Part shown: in pieces, positions 48,176 to 62,663 of the stretch
Numbering within the stretch: the first letter of the stretch is position 1
Layout: every line of letters starts with the position of its first letter
Assembly (NCBI GenBank): GCA_029582165.1
Contig: CM055885.1
Span: 10,848,729-10,912,728, forward strand
Source: Portulaca oleracea
Taxonomy: Eukaryota > Streptophyta > Magnoliopsida > Caryophyllales > Portulacaceae
DNA length: 64,000 nt
Direction: 5' to 3'
The notes under the pieces: model-generated
Told to the model about the DNA's origin: nothing
Databases searched by the model: none
Seen by the model: only the letters and a program-made list of their open reading frames with translations
Translations under genes and position numbers: made by a program

Positions 48176-49247
48176 ATGTCGCAAAGTTCGGGGAATTCAC
48201 CACCACTAGGAGGGTCCGAGAATGAAGCTTCGAGAAGAAACCAACTGGAGATACAAGGGCCTCAAATTAACCCAGGAGTAGTTACCCATCCTGAGTCATC
48301 TTTAGGTTCCGCCCCTCTTAATCCACCACCATATCCTGACCCCTTTGGGATTTTAGTTCAAGAATTACTCAAGCGTATACCCATTCCCTCTGTGGGTCAA
48401 GCTAGTGAGCCTAGGGAGGAGAATTACGCAGATAAGGTAGCCAGGAGGAACCCAACCTTTTACACGGGAAGTTATGACCCCGTAGTGCTAGAGGAATGGA
48501 TTCGAGAGATGGAGAAAATCTTTGAGGTAGTTGAGGTGCCCGAAGGAAAGGAAAAAGGCTGACCATAGGGACCTATTACCTAAAAGGAGAAGCGGATATC
48601 TGGTGGAAGACTATTAAGGATGCATACCAAGGGACTGATAAGACTTGGAACGATTTTCTAGGCGATTTGAGAGCCCAGCTCTACCCCGTCTCTCTTAGAC
48701 GTCAAAAAGAAAAGGAGTTTCTAGAATGGAGTATGCTCAATAGGGATATCACGGTGGTGCGATTGTGGAAGTTTAATGGTGGCCGTTTGCCGGACTATGT
48801 GGCCTCGGAGAGGTTGAAACTGACCCGGTATGAGGGAGGCCTAACGCCATACATTCGTAGCCAGTTGTCGTCTCATCACTTTCTAACCATGCAAGAAATG
48901 TACGAAAGGGCTGCTGAGGTAGAAAGGGTAAGAAAGGAGCTGAGAGCCCTAAACCCGGGAAACCAAGGGAATACAAAGAGAAAATGGAATGATAAGGGAG
49001 TGACTAATGTGCCTACCGTGGAAGGTAGTCAGATCAAGCGACCAATGCCTCCGACTCCCAAGAATCAAGCCGCCCCAGCTGCTGTTAGGGAACCCTGCAA
49101 GAAGTGCGGCAGAACAAACCACACTACCGCCCAATGTCGGGTGCGGGGCATCAGATCATAAGACTCTAGAGTGTCCAAGGAGGTCACGAAGGCGAGAGAA
49201 CCGGTACCACGAGCAAAGACCGCCAAGAGGACCACGCCACGAGCGGT
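48176..49247 (+). pseudogene. chromovirus gag with two zinc knuckles
   Basis: Starts MSQSSGNSPPLGG at 48176; an in-frame ATG lies at 48158. The capsid-type region has RNPTFYTGSYDPVVLEEWIR and, after a frameshift near 48560, GTYYLKGEADIWWKTI and LYPVSLRRQKEKEFLEW. A basic linker follows, then zinc knuckle CKKCGRTNHTTAQC near 49096-49137. A second knuckle-like GCGASDHKTLEC continues in another frame. Forms the RNA-packaging capsid. Two frameshifts disable it. Confidence 0.87.
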
Positions 49248-49871
49248 GTGGGTCAAGCATATGCCATGGGCAGGAAAGAGGCAGCAAGATCTGGTATGGT
49301 CGTAACTGGAACTGTTAATATATGTGCACAATCTTTAGTTGCATTGTTTGATTCTGGTGCAACACATTCTTTTATCTCAACAAAAGTTGTCTCGAAATTA
49401 AATTTGCAAAGTCTAGCCTGCGCGGTGAAATATTCCATCAGTTTACCTAACGGTCAGACCATGTTGTGCACAAATAGTTTTGTGGGTGTACCTCTTATGT
49501 TGAATAAAGAAATATTTCCAGTTAATCTTATACAGCTAGATCTAGAGGAATTCGATATTATCCTAGGAATGGATTGGTTGAGCTTCACTCAAGCGCAGAT
49601 TAGATGCGGGGAAGGTATAGTTATCCTTAAGAACGCTTCAGGTAAAGAAGTTCGTTTCACTGGGGACTTAGGAGTTAAACCGTGTCCCATCATAACTTAT
49701 GTGAAGGCTCGAAAGCTGCTAAATCACGGGTGCGAGGGTTACCTGTGTTCGATAAGCGAAAGTCTGAAGAGTCCACCCAAAATAGAAGAAATCCCCGTGG
49801 TGCGCGACTTTCTGGATGTTTTTTCCCGAAGAAGTTGTAGAGTTACCCCCGAGGAGGGAGATGGATTTTGA
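49248..49871 (+). pseudogene. chromovirus aspartic protease
   Basis: The active site ALFDSGATHSFIS and the second conserved block FDIILGMDWLSF are present, as in retropepsins of plant Ty3/gypsy elements. The frame runs toward [14 protein letters not shown], the standard link to RT, then shifts frame near 49818. The protease domain itself looks intact. Confidence 0.87.
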
Positions 49872-51291
49872 GATTGAGCTAATTCCGGGAACTAGACCTA
49901 TATCTAAGGCACCTTACAGAATGGCACCCGCAGAACTTAAGGAGTTAAGGGTACAATTGGATGATTTGTTGAGTAAAGGATTCATCAGACCTAGTACATT
50001 ACCCTGGGGACCTCCAGTGCTATTTGTGAGGAAAAAGGACGGTAGCTTAAGGCGATGTATTGACTACCGGGAGTTGAACAAGGTTACCATCAAGAACAAG
50101 TACCCTCTCCCGAGGATCGACGACCTATTCGATCAGCTCCAAGGGGCCGGAGTGTTCTCCAAGATTGATCTAAGGTCAGGTTACCACCAGCTCAGAGTTA
50201 GGGCCGAGGACATTCCCAAGACTGCTTTCAGGACAAGATACGGGCATTATGAATTCACAGTGATGCCGTTTGGGCTTACAAATGCACCAGCTGTCTTTAT
50301 GGATCTGATGAACCGAGTGTTCAAACCTTATCTGGATAAGTTTGTGGTAGTATTTATAGATGATATTTTAGTGTATTCAAAGAAGCAGGAAGAGCACGAG
50401 AGTCATCTAAGGATTGTTCTTCAAACCTTAAGAGAACGACAATTGTATGCTAAATTTTCGAAGTGCGAGTTTTGGCTTAAGGAAGTGGCATTTCTAGGGC
50501 ATATAGTTACTAGTGAAGGGATCAGGGTGGACCCTAGCAAAGTCTCTGCTGTTCAGGATTGGGCGAGACCCACTACGGTTAGCGAAGTTCGAAGCTTCTT
50601 AGGTATGGCAGGATATTATAGGAGATTCGTTCCGAATTTCTCGAAGATAGCTCTTCCGCTGACTAACCTTCTCAAAAAGTCAACCCATTTTGAATGGACC
50701 GGTAAATGCGAGGGAGCGTTTTAGGCGCTCAAGGAAAGATTAACGACCGCACCGGTGTTATCCCTTCCCGAGGAAGGAAAGGAGTATGTGGTATATAGTG
50801 ATGCATCCCATCAAGGGTTGGGATGTGAGCTGATGCAGAACAATAAGGTGATAGCCTATGCGTCACGGCAACTGAAGCCTTATGAAAAGAATTATCCAAC
50901 CCATGACCTAGAACTCGCAGCAGTGGTGTTTGCCCTGAAGATTTGGAGGCATTATCTTTATGGAGTTCCTACAACTATCTTTACGGACCACAAAAGTCTC
51001 AAATACATATTCACTCAAAGGGAGTTGAATTTAAGGCAACGAAAGTGGTTAGAACTCATTAAGGATTATGATCTGGATATCCAATACCATCCTGGTAAAG
51101 TAAATACTGTGGCTGACGTTTTGAATAGAAAGACTCAGCATGGGGGGTTGACCTGCCTCGAGATCCACCCAAGATTACAGCAAGAGTTGAGTAAAGAGAG
51201 TGTTGAGCTAGTTAAGCAAGGGGAGGTGATGAAGAGATTGGCTGCATTGTCCCTACAACCGTCCATTATTGAGGAAATTAAGAGCATTTAA
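49816..51291 (+). pseudogene. chromovirus reverse transcriptase and RNase H
   Basis: RT blocks in order: [54 protein letters not shown], catalytic [40 protein letters not shown]. An in-frame TAG (50722-50724) lies where the family usually has a residue before ALK. RNase H follows in the same frame: [45 protein letters not shown], ending VADVLNRKT. The frame stops at 51291, where about one base is missing, before the integrase. Confidence 0.9.
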
Positions 51292-51314
51292 ACGATCCCG
51301 AGCTTAAGAGGATC

Positions 51315-52340
51315 ATGGATAATCTAGTAGTGAAGGGGATGCCGGGATTTTTGATTCAAGAGGACGAGACTTTAAGGTTTCAGAATAGGTTATGTGTACC
51401 CAACAGGGGAGATTTAAGGCTTAAGCTGTTGGAAGAAGGCCACAATTCATCTTATTCCGTAAACCCTGGAGGTACAAAAATGTATAGAGACTTAAGGGAA
51501 AACTTTTGGTGGCCGAATATGAAGAGGGACATAGCCAACTATGTGGATAAATGTTTAACGTGCCAAAGGGTCAAGGCAGAGCATCAACGACCATCAGGTG
51601 AACTTAGACCCTTGGAAGTCCCCACATGGAAATGGGATTCGATTTCTATGGATTTCATTATGGGATTGCCCCTCACTGTATCCAGAAGGAATGCCATCTG
51701 GGTGATTGTAGATCGCCTTACAAAGTCGGCGCATTTTATTCCTATCCATGAAGGGTGGAAGGTAGATATGTTGGCAGATATATACATTCAAGAGGTTGTC
51801 CGGCTGCACGGAATCCCAAAAGATATAGTATCCGATCGAGACACAAGATTCCAATCGAGATTTTGGAGCGCGCTACAGAAGGCCTTCGGTACTAAACTCA
51901 ACTTTAGTAGCTCCTACCATCCGGAGAGTGGCGGTCAAACCGAAAGAGTGAACCAAATCGTAGAAGATATGCTACGTGCGTGCGTTTTAGATTTTCAAGG
52001 GAATTGGGACAGATATCTTCCGCTTGTAGAGTTTTCGTATAACAATAGCTATCAGTCCACCATTAGAATAGCTCCTTTTGAAGCTCTTTATGGCCGAAGA
52101 TGTCGTACCCCGTTGTGTTGGGGAGAGTTAGATGAAGCATTAGTCATAGGTCCAGAGTTAATCCAGGACACCACGGATAAGATCAGAGTCATTCAGCAAC
52201 ACATCAGGACCGCCCAGAGCAGACAAAAGAGCTATGCGGATAACAGGCGAAGACCGCTCGAATTTCAAGTCGGAGACCAAGTTTTTCTTAAGGTTTCTCC
52301 AACCAAAGGATCCGGAGATTTAACATCAGAGGGAAATTAA
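51315..52340 (+). pseudogene. chromovirus integrase core
   Basis: The zinc-binding region has GHNSSYSVNPGGTKMYRDLR and CLTCQRVKAE. The second His of the usual SVHPG is Asn, so HHCC is incomplete. The catalytic core shows DSISMDFIMGLP, IVSDRDTRFQSRFW and GGQTERVNQIVEDMLRA (D, D, E). The frame ends early at 52338-52340 because of a two-base loss near 52310 relative to the truncated copy. Confidence 0.9.
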
Positions 52341-52369
52341 GCCCTCGCCATATCGGGCCATACCACATT

Positions 52370-52677
52370 GTGGAAAAGATCAATCCAGTGGCATATCGGA
52401 TAGAATTACCCTCTAGCTTAGGGAAGACTCATGATGTTTTTCACGTTTCCCAACTCCGGAAATACGTGCGGGACCCGACGCATATTCTTGATGAAGAACC
52501 CCCGTTATTAGCCGAAGATCTAGCTTTCGAGCAGCAGCTGATTCAGATTCTAGATCAAAGAACCAAACGACTACGTTCAAAGGAAGTTTTCTTAGTCAAG
52601 GTGCTATGGGCAAATCAAGACACCTCAGAAGCTACATGGGAAACCGAGGAAAGCAACTTTCTTTTTGGGGGGGAGGG
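52370..52677 (+). pseudogene. integrase C terminus with chromodomain-like tail, and purine tract
   Basis: PVAYRIELPSSLGKTHDVFH and VSQLRKYVRDPTHILDEE, then LRSKEVFLVKVLWANQDTSE and ATWETEE, the pattern of plant chromovirus chromodomain-like ends. About 74 bases present in the copy at 42518-42600 are missing after GAAAGC. The 11-base purine tract (52667-52677) primes plus-strand synthesis. Confidence 0.85.
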
Positions 52678-56191
<3,514 letters not shown>

Positions 56192-57119
56192 AAAATCGTC
56201 AAACGTTATTCAAAAGCCACAATCCCATTACTGACGGAGATCTCGATAACTGTAAACACCACGATCCACAAGTCCATTCATTCAGTTACGCTGAAATTGC
56301 TATAAATCCCACTGTAAACTTTCACGTCGCTGCGGCTATTCAATTATTATTCCACTGTAAGTATCAAAATTCTGCCCTTTTTCTGTTTCATCATTATCCA
56401 GAATTGTTTCAATGTTTACTGTATATTTGTTCTTCTTATCACACTTATTAATTGTGTAACCTCATGATGCAGATTTAGAAGTACTCATCGAAACTTATCG
56501 GCTATTTAAGTAAGTGACTCATAGTCAAATCTTTTGTCATTCCACTATCATACATTCTTAAATCCCTTCATTTTACATGTTACTATATTCATTGTTGTTT
56601 AGGGTCTTATTCATTTATCATATTTCTCAATTATATTTACTTGTTACTTTAAAATTTTATAAATGAAATAACAAAGAAATTACCTACAATGGTATATGTT
56701 ATCCCTTTCCACCTTTTTGTGTGCCTTCCATCTTTGCTATGCCTTCACCAAAATCCAGCTTGGCCTTAGAAACAAACCCTGCCCTAAACCCCTCCGAATT
56801 ACATGTGACACATGAAATTACATCACAGATATAAACCTCCCAAATAACCCCTCCAAAATACATATACAATATAGAAACCCCATCCAAAATCCAAAATACA
56901 TATACAAGAAACAAACCCTACCCAAAATTCAAAATACATATACAATAGACAACCCCACCCATAACCCCAGCTGCAACACAAGTACAAAAAAGAAGTTAAA
57001 ATTAACTAGAAATTTAAACATAAACCTAAATAATATAATGTTATTCAAGTATGAGAACAATATATCAGATGAAACCTGGACCTAATCATATTACATTTGA
57101 TTTTTTATATCTGATTACC
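56192..57119. other. unassigned sequence between chromovirus and LINE
   Basis: An open stretch to about 56356 with a donor-like C|GTAAGTATC could be an exon fragment, but no family is recognised. The rest is AT-rich. It includes a pcr-like run of three near copies of ccaaaat.caaaatacatatacaa (56860-56950). Confidence 0.4.
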
Positions 57120-57429
57120 TAATTGAATCTCAGTTTTTTTTTTCGATAAGTACGGGCATTAGCCCAAATTTATTATCAACCAATGTGTTTGCCATACAAT
57201 AGTGCATTCCCAACACTAATACTCAACGCATGGGCCTGATGTTGAAAATAGCCCAAAACCATATGAAGACCAAAGCAAATATCAAACAACATAACATAAA
57301 AAACCCTATCCAGCTATTGTACTTTAACATCAGCCACTTGGGTATCCCTTCAAAATTTCTCCATGGTTGACCAACTCCTCTACTGCTTAATTTCAATATG
57401 CCTTCTGTTCCACTCTACTCCTCCCTTTC

Positions 57430-60400
57430 TCAATTGAACAGAAAAGGGATTTCATTGAACATTCTTGTTATTGTATCTGCTAAGTAAGGGGTCTTGTCTT
57501 TCCACAATGAAGCCCAGATGCCAACCCTCCTGTGTATCATCTCCTTCATCTCATTGATATTCAATTGTTTGTTCTTGAAGACCATGTCATTCCTTTGCTT
57601 CCAAATTGTCCATAAAGCAGCGAAAAATGTGACTATCCAAAGCCTTTTCCGGTTCTTGTTATTAAATCTCATATCCATCGATTGCTTGAACCAGGTTTTC
57701 AGGTCTCCTGCTGGTTGTATCTGACACCCTAATTCCCCCATCAATTGCAGCCAAATGTGTTGTGTCACCTCACAATGCAGAAAAAGGTGATTTATATCCT
57801 CTCCTACATTGTTACACATAGGGCAAACATCCAATTCCTGCGGCAGGATCCCTCTTTCGCACAATTGGGATCTTGTGTTCATCTTACCTAGTAATGCCAT
57901 CCACACCATGAGTTCAACTCGTGGTGGAGCTAGCTTTTTCCAAGCCTTACACACAATAGAATCCACTTGTACATCTCCTCTTCCTATCTCCTCAGTTATG
58001 GCCACTAGTGACTTGACATTGTATTGGCCATTATTTCTGCTCCACTGGATTTCATCACTTCCAATTGGTGTTGGGTGACATTCTCGCAATCTTGCTGCTA
58101 ATGCTTGTTCTCTTTCAATTTCTTGCAGACTCAGTTCCCTACTCCATGTCAGGCACCACCTCCAACATCTTCCTTCAAACCATCCCATATCTCGCACCAT
58201 GCTTCTCTTCTGGTTAGACAACTTATACAACACTGGGTACATCTCTCGCAGAGGTTGTTGTGCCAACCAAGCATCATCCCAGAATCTTATTTTGCTTCCA
58301 TCACCCAATTTGATATTCAATTCCTGCCAGAATCCTTGTTTTGCTGCACTGCGGCTTAGTCCCATCTTTTTAATCTCTCTCCATACACATGCCTCTCCCA
58401 GTCTGAATGCATTCGGTAGCTTAGCCTCATCATTCTCATGTATAGAGTTTATAATCCTCATCCACGACACCCCTTCCTCCGTACCATACCTCCACCACCA
58501 CTTAAAAAGCAACCCTGCATTTTTTATCAGCATATCACCCACTCCCAGGCCCCCCCTTGATTTTGGCATTTGGATTATCTCCCACCTCACTACCGCGCTA
58601 ATCCTTGCCCCTTCATTCCCCCCAGAAGAATCTCCTCTGGATATTTATTATTTCCTGGGCAACAGATTTGGGCACTCTGAATATTGAGAGGAAATAATGT
58701 GGTAAGCTGTTAAGAACAGCCTTTATCAAGACGAACTTTCCTGCCTTCGATAAACAATTTGCTTTCCAACTCTTCAGTTTTATCTGAATCTTCTGTATCA
58801 CTGGTTTCCAGGCAGCTTTCCTATTCATGTTTTCTCCAAGTGGAAAACCCAGGTAGGTTATTGGAAGATCTGTAACTTGGCATTCCATGATTCTAGCAAT
58901 TCTTTGGGTCCATTCTTGATCCCTGCCAAATACAACCATGTTAGATTTGGGGTAATTAGTTTTGAGCCCTGTGATTCTCTCAAAGAGTAGCAAAACAGCC
59001 TTAGTATTGATGATCTGATCCTCCTCCGCTCTAGCAAAGATCAAGGTGTCATCAGCAAACTGCAAATGAGACACCCTGACTTTCTTCTTCCCTACCAGAA
59101 CTCCCTCTATTCGCTTCTTCTCTACTGCTCTCATCAACATCGCATTCAACACCTCCCCTACCAGGACGAACAAAAAGGGGGACATGGGGTCCCCTTGTCG
59201 TAATCCTCTTCTCATTTTGAATGGCTTCGTGGGGCATCCATTTACAATGATGGATATAGAGGCACTTCGTACACAACATCTAATCCACCGAATCCATTTA
59301 GCACCAAATCCCATATTCTCCATAATCATCTCCAATGCATCCCAATCAATAGAATCGTAGGCCTTCTCAAAATCTAGTTTGATCAAAACTCCCTCCTTCT
59401 TCTTCCTTTTGAGCCAACTTATTGTCTCCGACGCAATTAATGCTCCATCTAAAATTTGTCGCCCTTTAATGAAGGTTGTTTGGGTTTCACCAACTAGGCT
59501 TGCTATGACCTTCTTCAATCTATTACAAAAGATCTTTGAAATGATCTTATTAAGACTACCGACCATACTAATCGGCCTATAATATTTGATTTCTGCCGCA
59601 GCTTTCTTCTTTGGAATAAGTGTCACCCGAATAGTGTTGATGACTTCTGGAAATTTTGCACCCTCGAAAAACTGTGGAATGAACTTGCTAAATTCGTCCC
59701 CTATAGTTGGCCATGCTGCCGGATAAATTTTATGTTGAACACGTCGTAACCGGGTGCTTTGTTTGGATTACATTCCAGTATTGCTTGGTATATCTCTTCC
59801 TTTGTAACCTCATCCTCGAGACGCAACTTCTCTTCTTCTGATAATTTCTTCAAACCCAGTTTGGAGATATCCGCTCTTTTAAATTTCCTCTTTTGTTGGT
59901 AGTGATGCTTGAAAGCAGTCCTGATTGCCCTTCTAATCTCTTGAGATTCAGAATAGTTCACCCCATCTACTATAATTTTCTCAATCGTCTTCCTCCGTCT
60001 TCTCATTGTTGCCACTGTGTGAAAGAACTTGGTGTTCTTATCTCCCTCTTGAATAATTTAGCACATGGATAATTGCTTCCATAACCGTTCCTTCCTTGTG
60101 AGCCAAATAACCAGTTGGGTTCTAACTGCTTCTCTCCTTGCTTGATCGCACTGGCTGAGTGTGGTCTCTTGAGCTTTTTCATCCAATCTCTTTAGTTCAG
60201 CTTCCAGAGCCGTTACCTTGTCATCAATATTCCCATATACTTCTTTGTTCCACCTCTTTAACGGACCCTTTATTGCTTTCAACTTCTTGTGTAACAGCAG
60301 GTGCGTAAGCTGTAGCCACTCCTTTGTAAACATCTCAACAAAGGTTGGTGGATCCAGCAGTACATTAAAGAATTTGAAGGGGGATGGCCCCCATTTGATG

Positions 60401-61089
60401 TCCGTTGACTTCAAGATGACAGGGTAATGATCAGACAAATGTCTTTCTACGCTGTATGCCTTCAGTCCTTGGAATTGAGTCAACAAGCTGCAATCCACTA
60501 ATACCCTGTCAATGCGACTTGCGGCATTTCTTCTCATATAAGTGTATTCTTGGTTCAACGGCATACCTTGCATCTCCATATCTTGAATGAATTCTGCTAG
60601 CTCATGCATCCCTCTGCTCATTCTAGTGCATCCTCTTCTTTCCACTGTTGAAAGTACTTCATTGAAGTCTCCTAATATCATGGTAGGATATTGTAATGTT
60701 GTCTTCAACTGCCTTAGCTCCTGCCACAAATCCAATCTGTGATGCAATTCGTTTGGTGCGTATATTATGCATATAGCACATTGGAGCTTCTCTTCATTAA
60801 ATTTTCCTTCCAAGCAGATCCAACGTTGCTCTTTCATTTCTCTTTCATATTCAAACTCCTCTTTACTCCACAACACAATGAGACCTCCTGATCTTTCTTG
60901 TCCTGGCACATCTACCCAACCAACATCCTCATTCCCCCAATACTTACGAACCCCCAAATAATCAAAGCTCGCATGCTTTGTTTCCACCAGTCCTAAAACA
61001 CCAAGATTTTCCTTCTTAATAAGTTGCCTGATGTATCTCTTTTTCCCTACGCCTCCTACACCTCGGATGTTCCACGCTCTAATCTTCAT
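57430..61089 (-). pseudogene. LINE ORF2: endonuclease, reverse transcriptase, zf-RVT
   Basis: Starts MKIRAWNIRGVGGVGKKRYI at 61089. The apurinic-type endonuclease has VETKH, MILGDFNEV and LSDHYPV. A stop follows LWKQLSMC near 60058. The frame resumes at 60015 with a pre-RT region and NPNKAPGYDVFNIKFI, shifts near 59700, then RT 59626-58613 with YRPISMVGSLNKIISKIF, IKLDFEKAYDSIDWDAL, RRGLRQGDPMSPFLFVLVGE and catalytic FADDTL. Another shift near 58613 leads to 58590-57430 with SRGGLGVGDM, CPMCNNVGEDINHLFLHCEV and IWKQRNDMVFKN (zf-RVT). Three lesions in total. Confidence 0.92.
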
Positions 61090-61234
61090 TTCAGTACCTC
61101 TTCCTTCTATCTCTCTTGGGATTCTTCTTCTTCCTTTTGGCTTTCTTTTCGCTGTTCCTTAGAATGTTCTCCTCTTCTTCTGGGAATTTGACTCCAATCT
61201 CCACTCTTATCTCTTCTATTCTTTCTTCTATTCT

Positions 61235-62608
61235 TCACCTAATCTCACAAGAACTATCAATTCTCCCTCTGACTGTTGAGGTCTGTTCCTTTTCTCGGAT
61301 GGTCTCTTGTGTAGCCCTTGCATAATTTTCACTTTCTTCAATGGAAATAGAATGCAGGTCCAATTCTCCACCCATTTCCCAACTCCCCGTTAAAACATTT
61401 AATATTGTTGTTCCTTGTGCTTCCCACCAATTCTCCATTCCCCTCTTCATTATTTCCTAGTATTCTCTGCCGTCCTTCAGGCTCTCCAATTCCTAGGGCT
61501 TCCACTAATTCATCTTCCAATGATTGCACCTCTTCCTCTAACCCTTTGACTTCTGCAGTATTGTCTTTGCCACTTAATTCTCGCATTAAATGGTTGTTCC
61601 TCATGTGTATGTTAGCCGACTCTTCCCCTTCTCTTTCCTGGTTTACCCCCTGTTCTTCTTCCATGGCTATCTCTTCTTTTGGCTTTTTGTTGGATTCAAC
61701 ATCCTGTGTTGACAAATTCATTGGTTGACCCTTCATTGGTGTATTCTCATCATCCTCCTCTGAGTCATTTATATCTGCTGACTTTATGATTGGCGGATGC
61801 ACATAGGTGCTTGACTCTTTGATAAACACTCTATATGAGCAGTCCTCCAGGGTTAATAAGACTTGACCTTCAATTTTGCAGAACACTTTTGTCAGAATTT
61901 GGACCCTCATGTGTTCAAAGTGTTCTGCATTTGCGGTGCTTTGGCATAGGCTTAGTAACGTCCCCCATTTTTGAATGCATTTTTGGAAATTACTCCATTT
62001 CCATCCAAGGGGGGGGGGGGGGCGGTATGCCATGTATATCGACCCACACCCTCCTGTCTTCACATGTCTCATACCGAGACCATTTCCTAATCTCAGAGAA
62101 CCATACCTCCAACTCCTTCGGATTCTCCAGAGCCTCTTCCATGTCTTCCTCCTTTGGCAAGGTAATGATGAACTTTGTGCTGCTCATGGCTGTTACTTTA
62201 GAAATTGGGCCATAATTATGGATTATTGCAGAAGCTAATGTTGCTAGATCTCTAGGCTGAGGACTAATGCATATAAGGCTCCTCTTGAGCCATTCCATTA
62301 GCCATCTTTTCTAACCTGCTCTCTGCGTTCGTTTTGCTTGTCGTACCAGTATACTTTTACCTCTTATGTCCTCCCACTCATTCTCCACATACTTTCCTTA
62401 ACTGCTTGTTGGCTCCAAAAGTAGATGAACCCCCATATCTTCCATGCACTCCTTTGTTTCTTGGTATTATTACATCCTTCACCTTCCCAAATCTTCTAAA
62501 AATCCATCTTAATCTATACTTGTCAATATTTTCTGGCAAATTTCCTACATAAATTGCTTGTTCTTCAATTCTTTCCTTTGCCCTTCTTGTGTGCTCTCCT
62601 TCCATCAC
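61235..62608 (-). pseudogene. LINE ORF1 with RRM, frameshifted
   Basis: The start is MMEGEHTRRAKERIEEQ at 62608. An RRM follows: RNP2-like AIYVGNLPENIDKYRLRW, then IFRRFGKVKDVIIPRNKG and GRYGGSSTFGANKQLR. After a frame change a second conserved segment (WLKRSLICIS, IIHNYGPISKVTAMSS, WSRYETCEDRRVWVDIHGIP) continues across a run of G residues (62009-62022, plus strand) that shifts the frame into LGWKWSNFQKCIQKWGTLLS. An acidic tail ends near 61235. In L1 elements ORF1 protein binds the RNA. The homopolymer may be a real frameshift or a sequencing error. Confidence 0.8.
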
Positions 62609-62663
62609 TTCTCTCTAGCCGATGAACAGAACATGTTCTTTTTCAAGGATAATTGAATCTCAG

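Larger units (their letters stand above)
57134..62649 (-). mobile_element. near full-length plant L1 LINE with 14-bp target duplication
   Basis: taattgaatctcag occurs at 57120-57133 and 62650-62663, directly outside the element. The left edge is poly-T (poly-A tail on the minus strand). ORF1, endonuclease, RT and a C-terminal zinc-finger-type region are all present in order. The 5' end is at 62649, a few dozen bases upstream of ORF1. ORF1 has an RRM, as in BNR-type plant L1 elements. Several frameshifts and a stop make it inactive as read. Confidence 0.92.

Noticed and set aside
47997..48206. Minus-strand frame antisense to the gag start
   Set aside because: It overlaps a recognised gag on the other strand and shows no motif.
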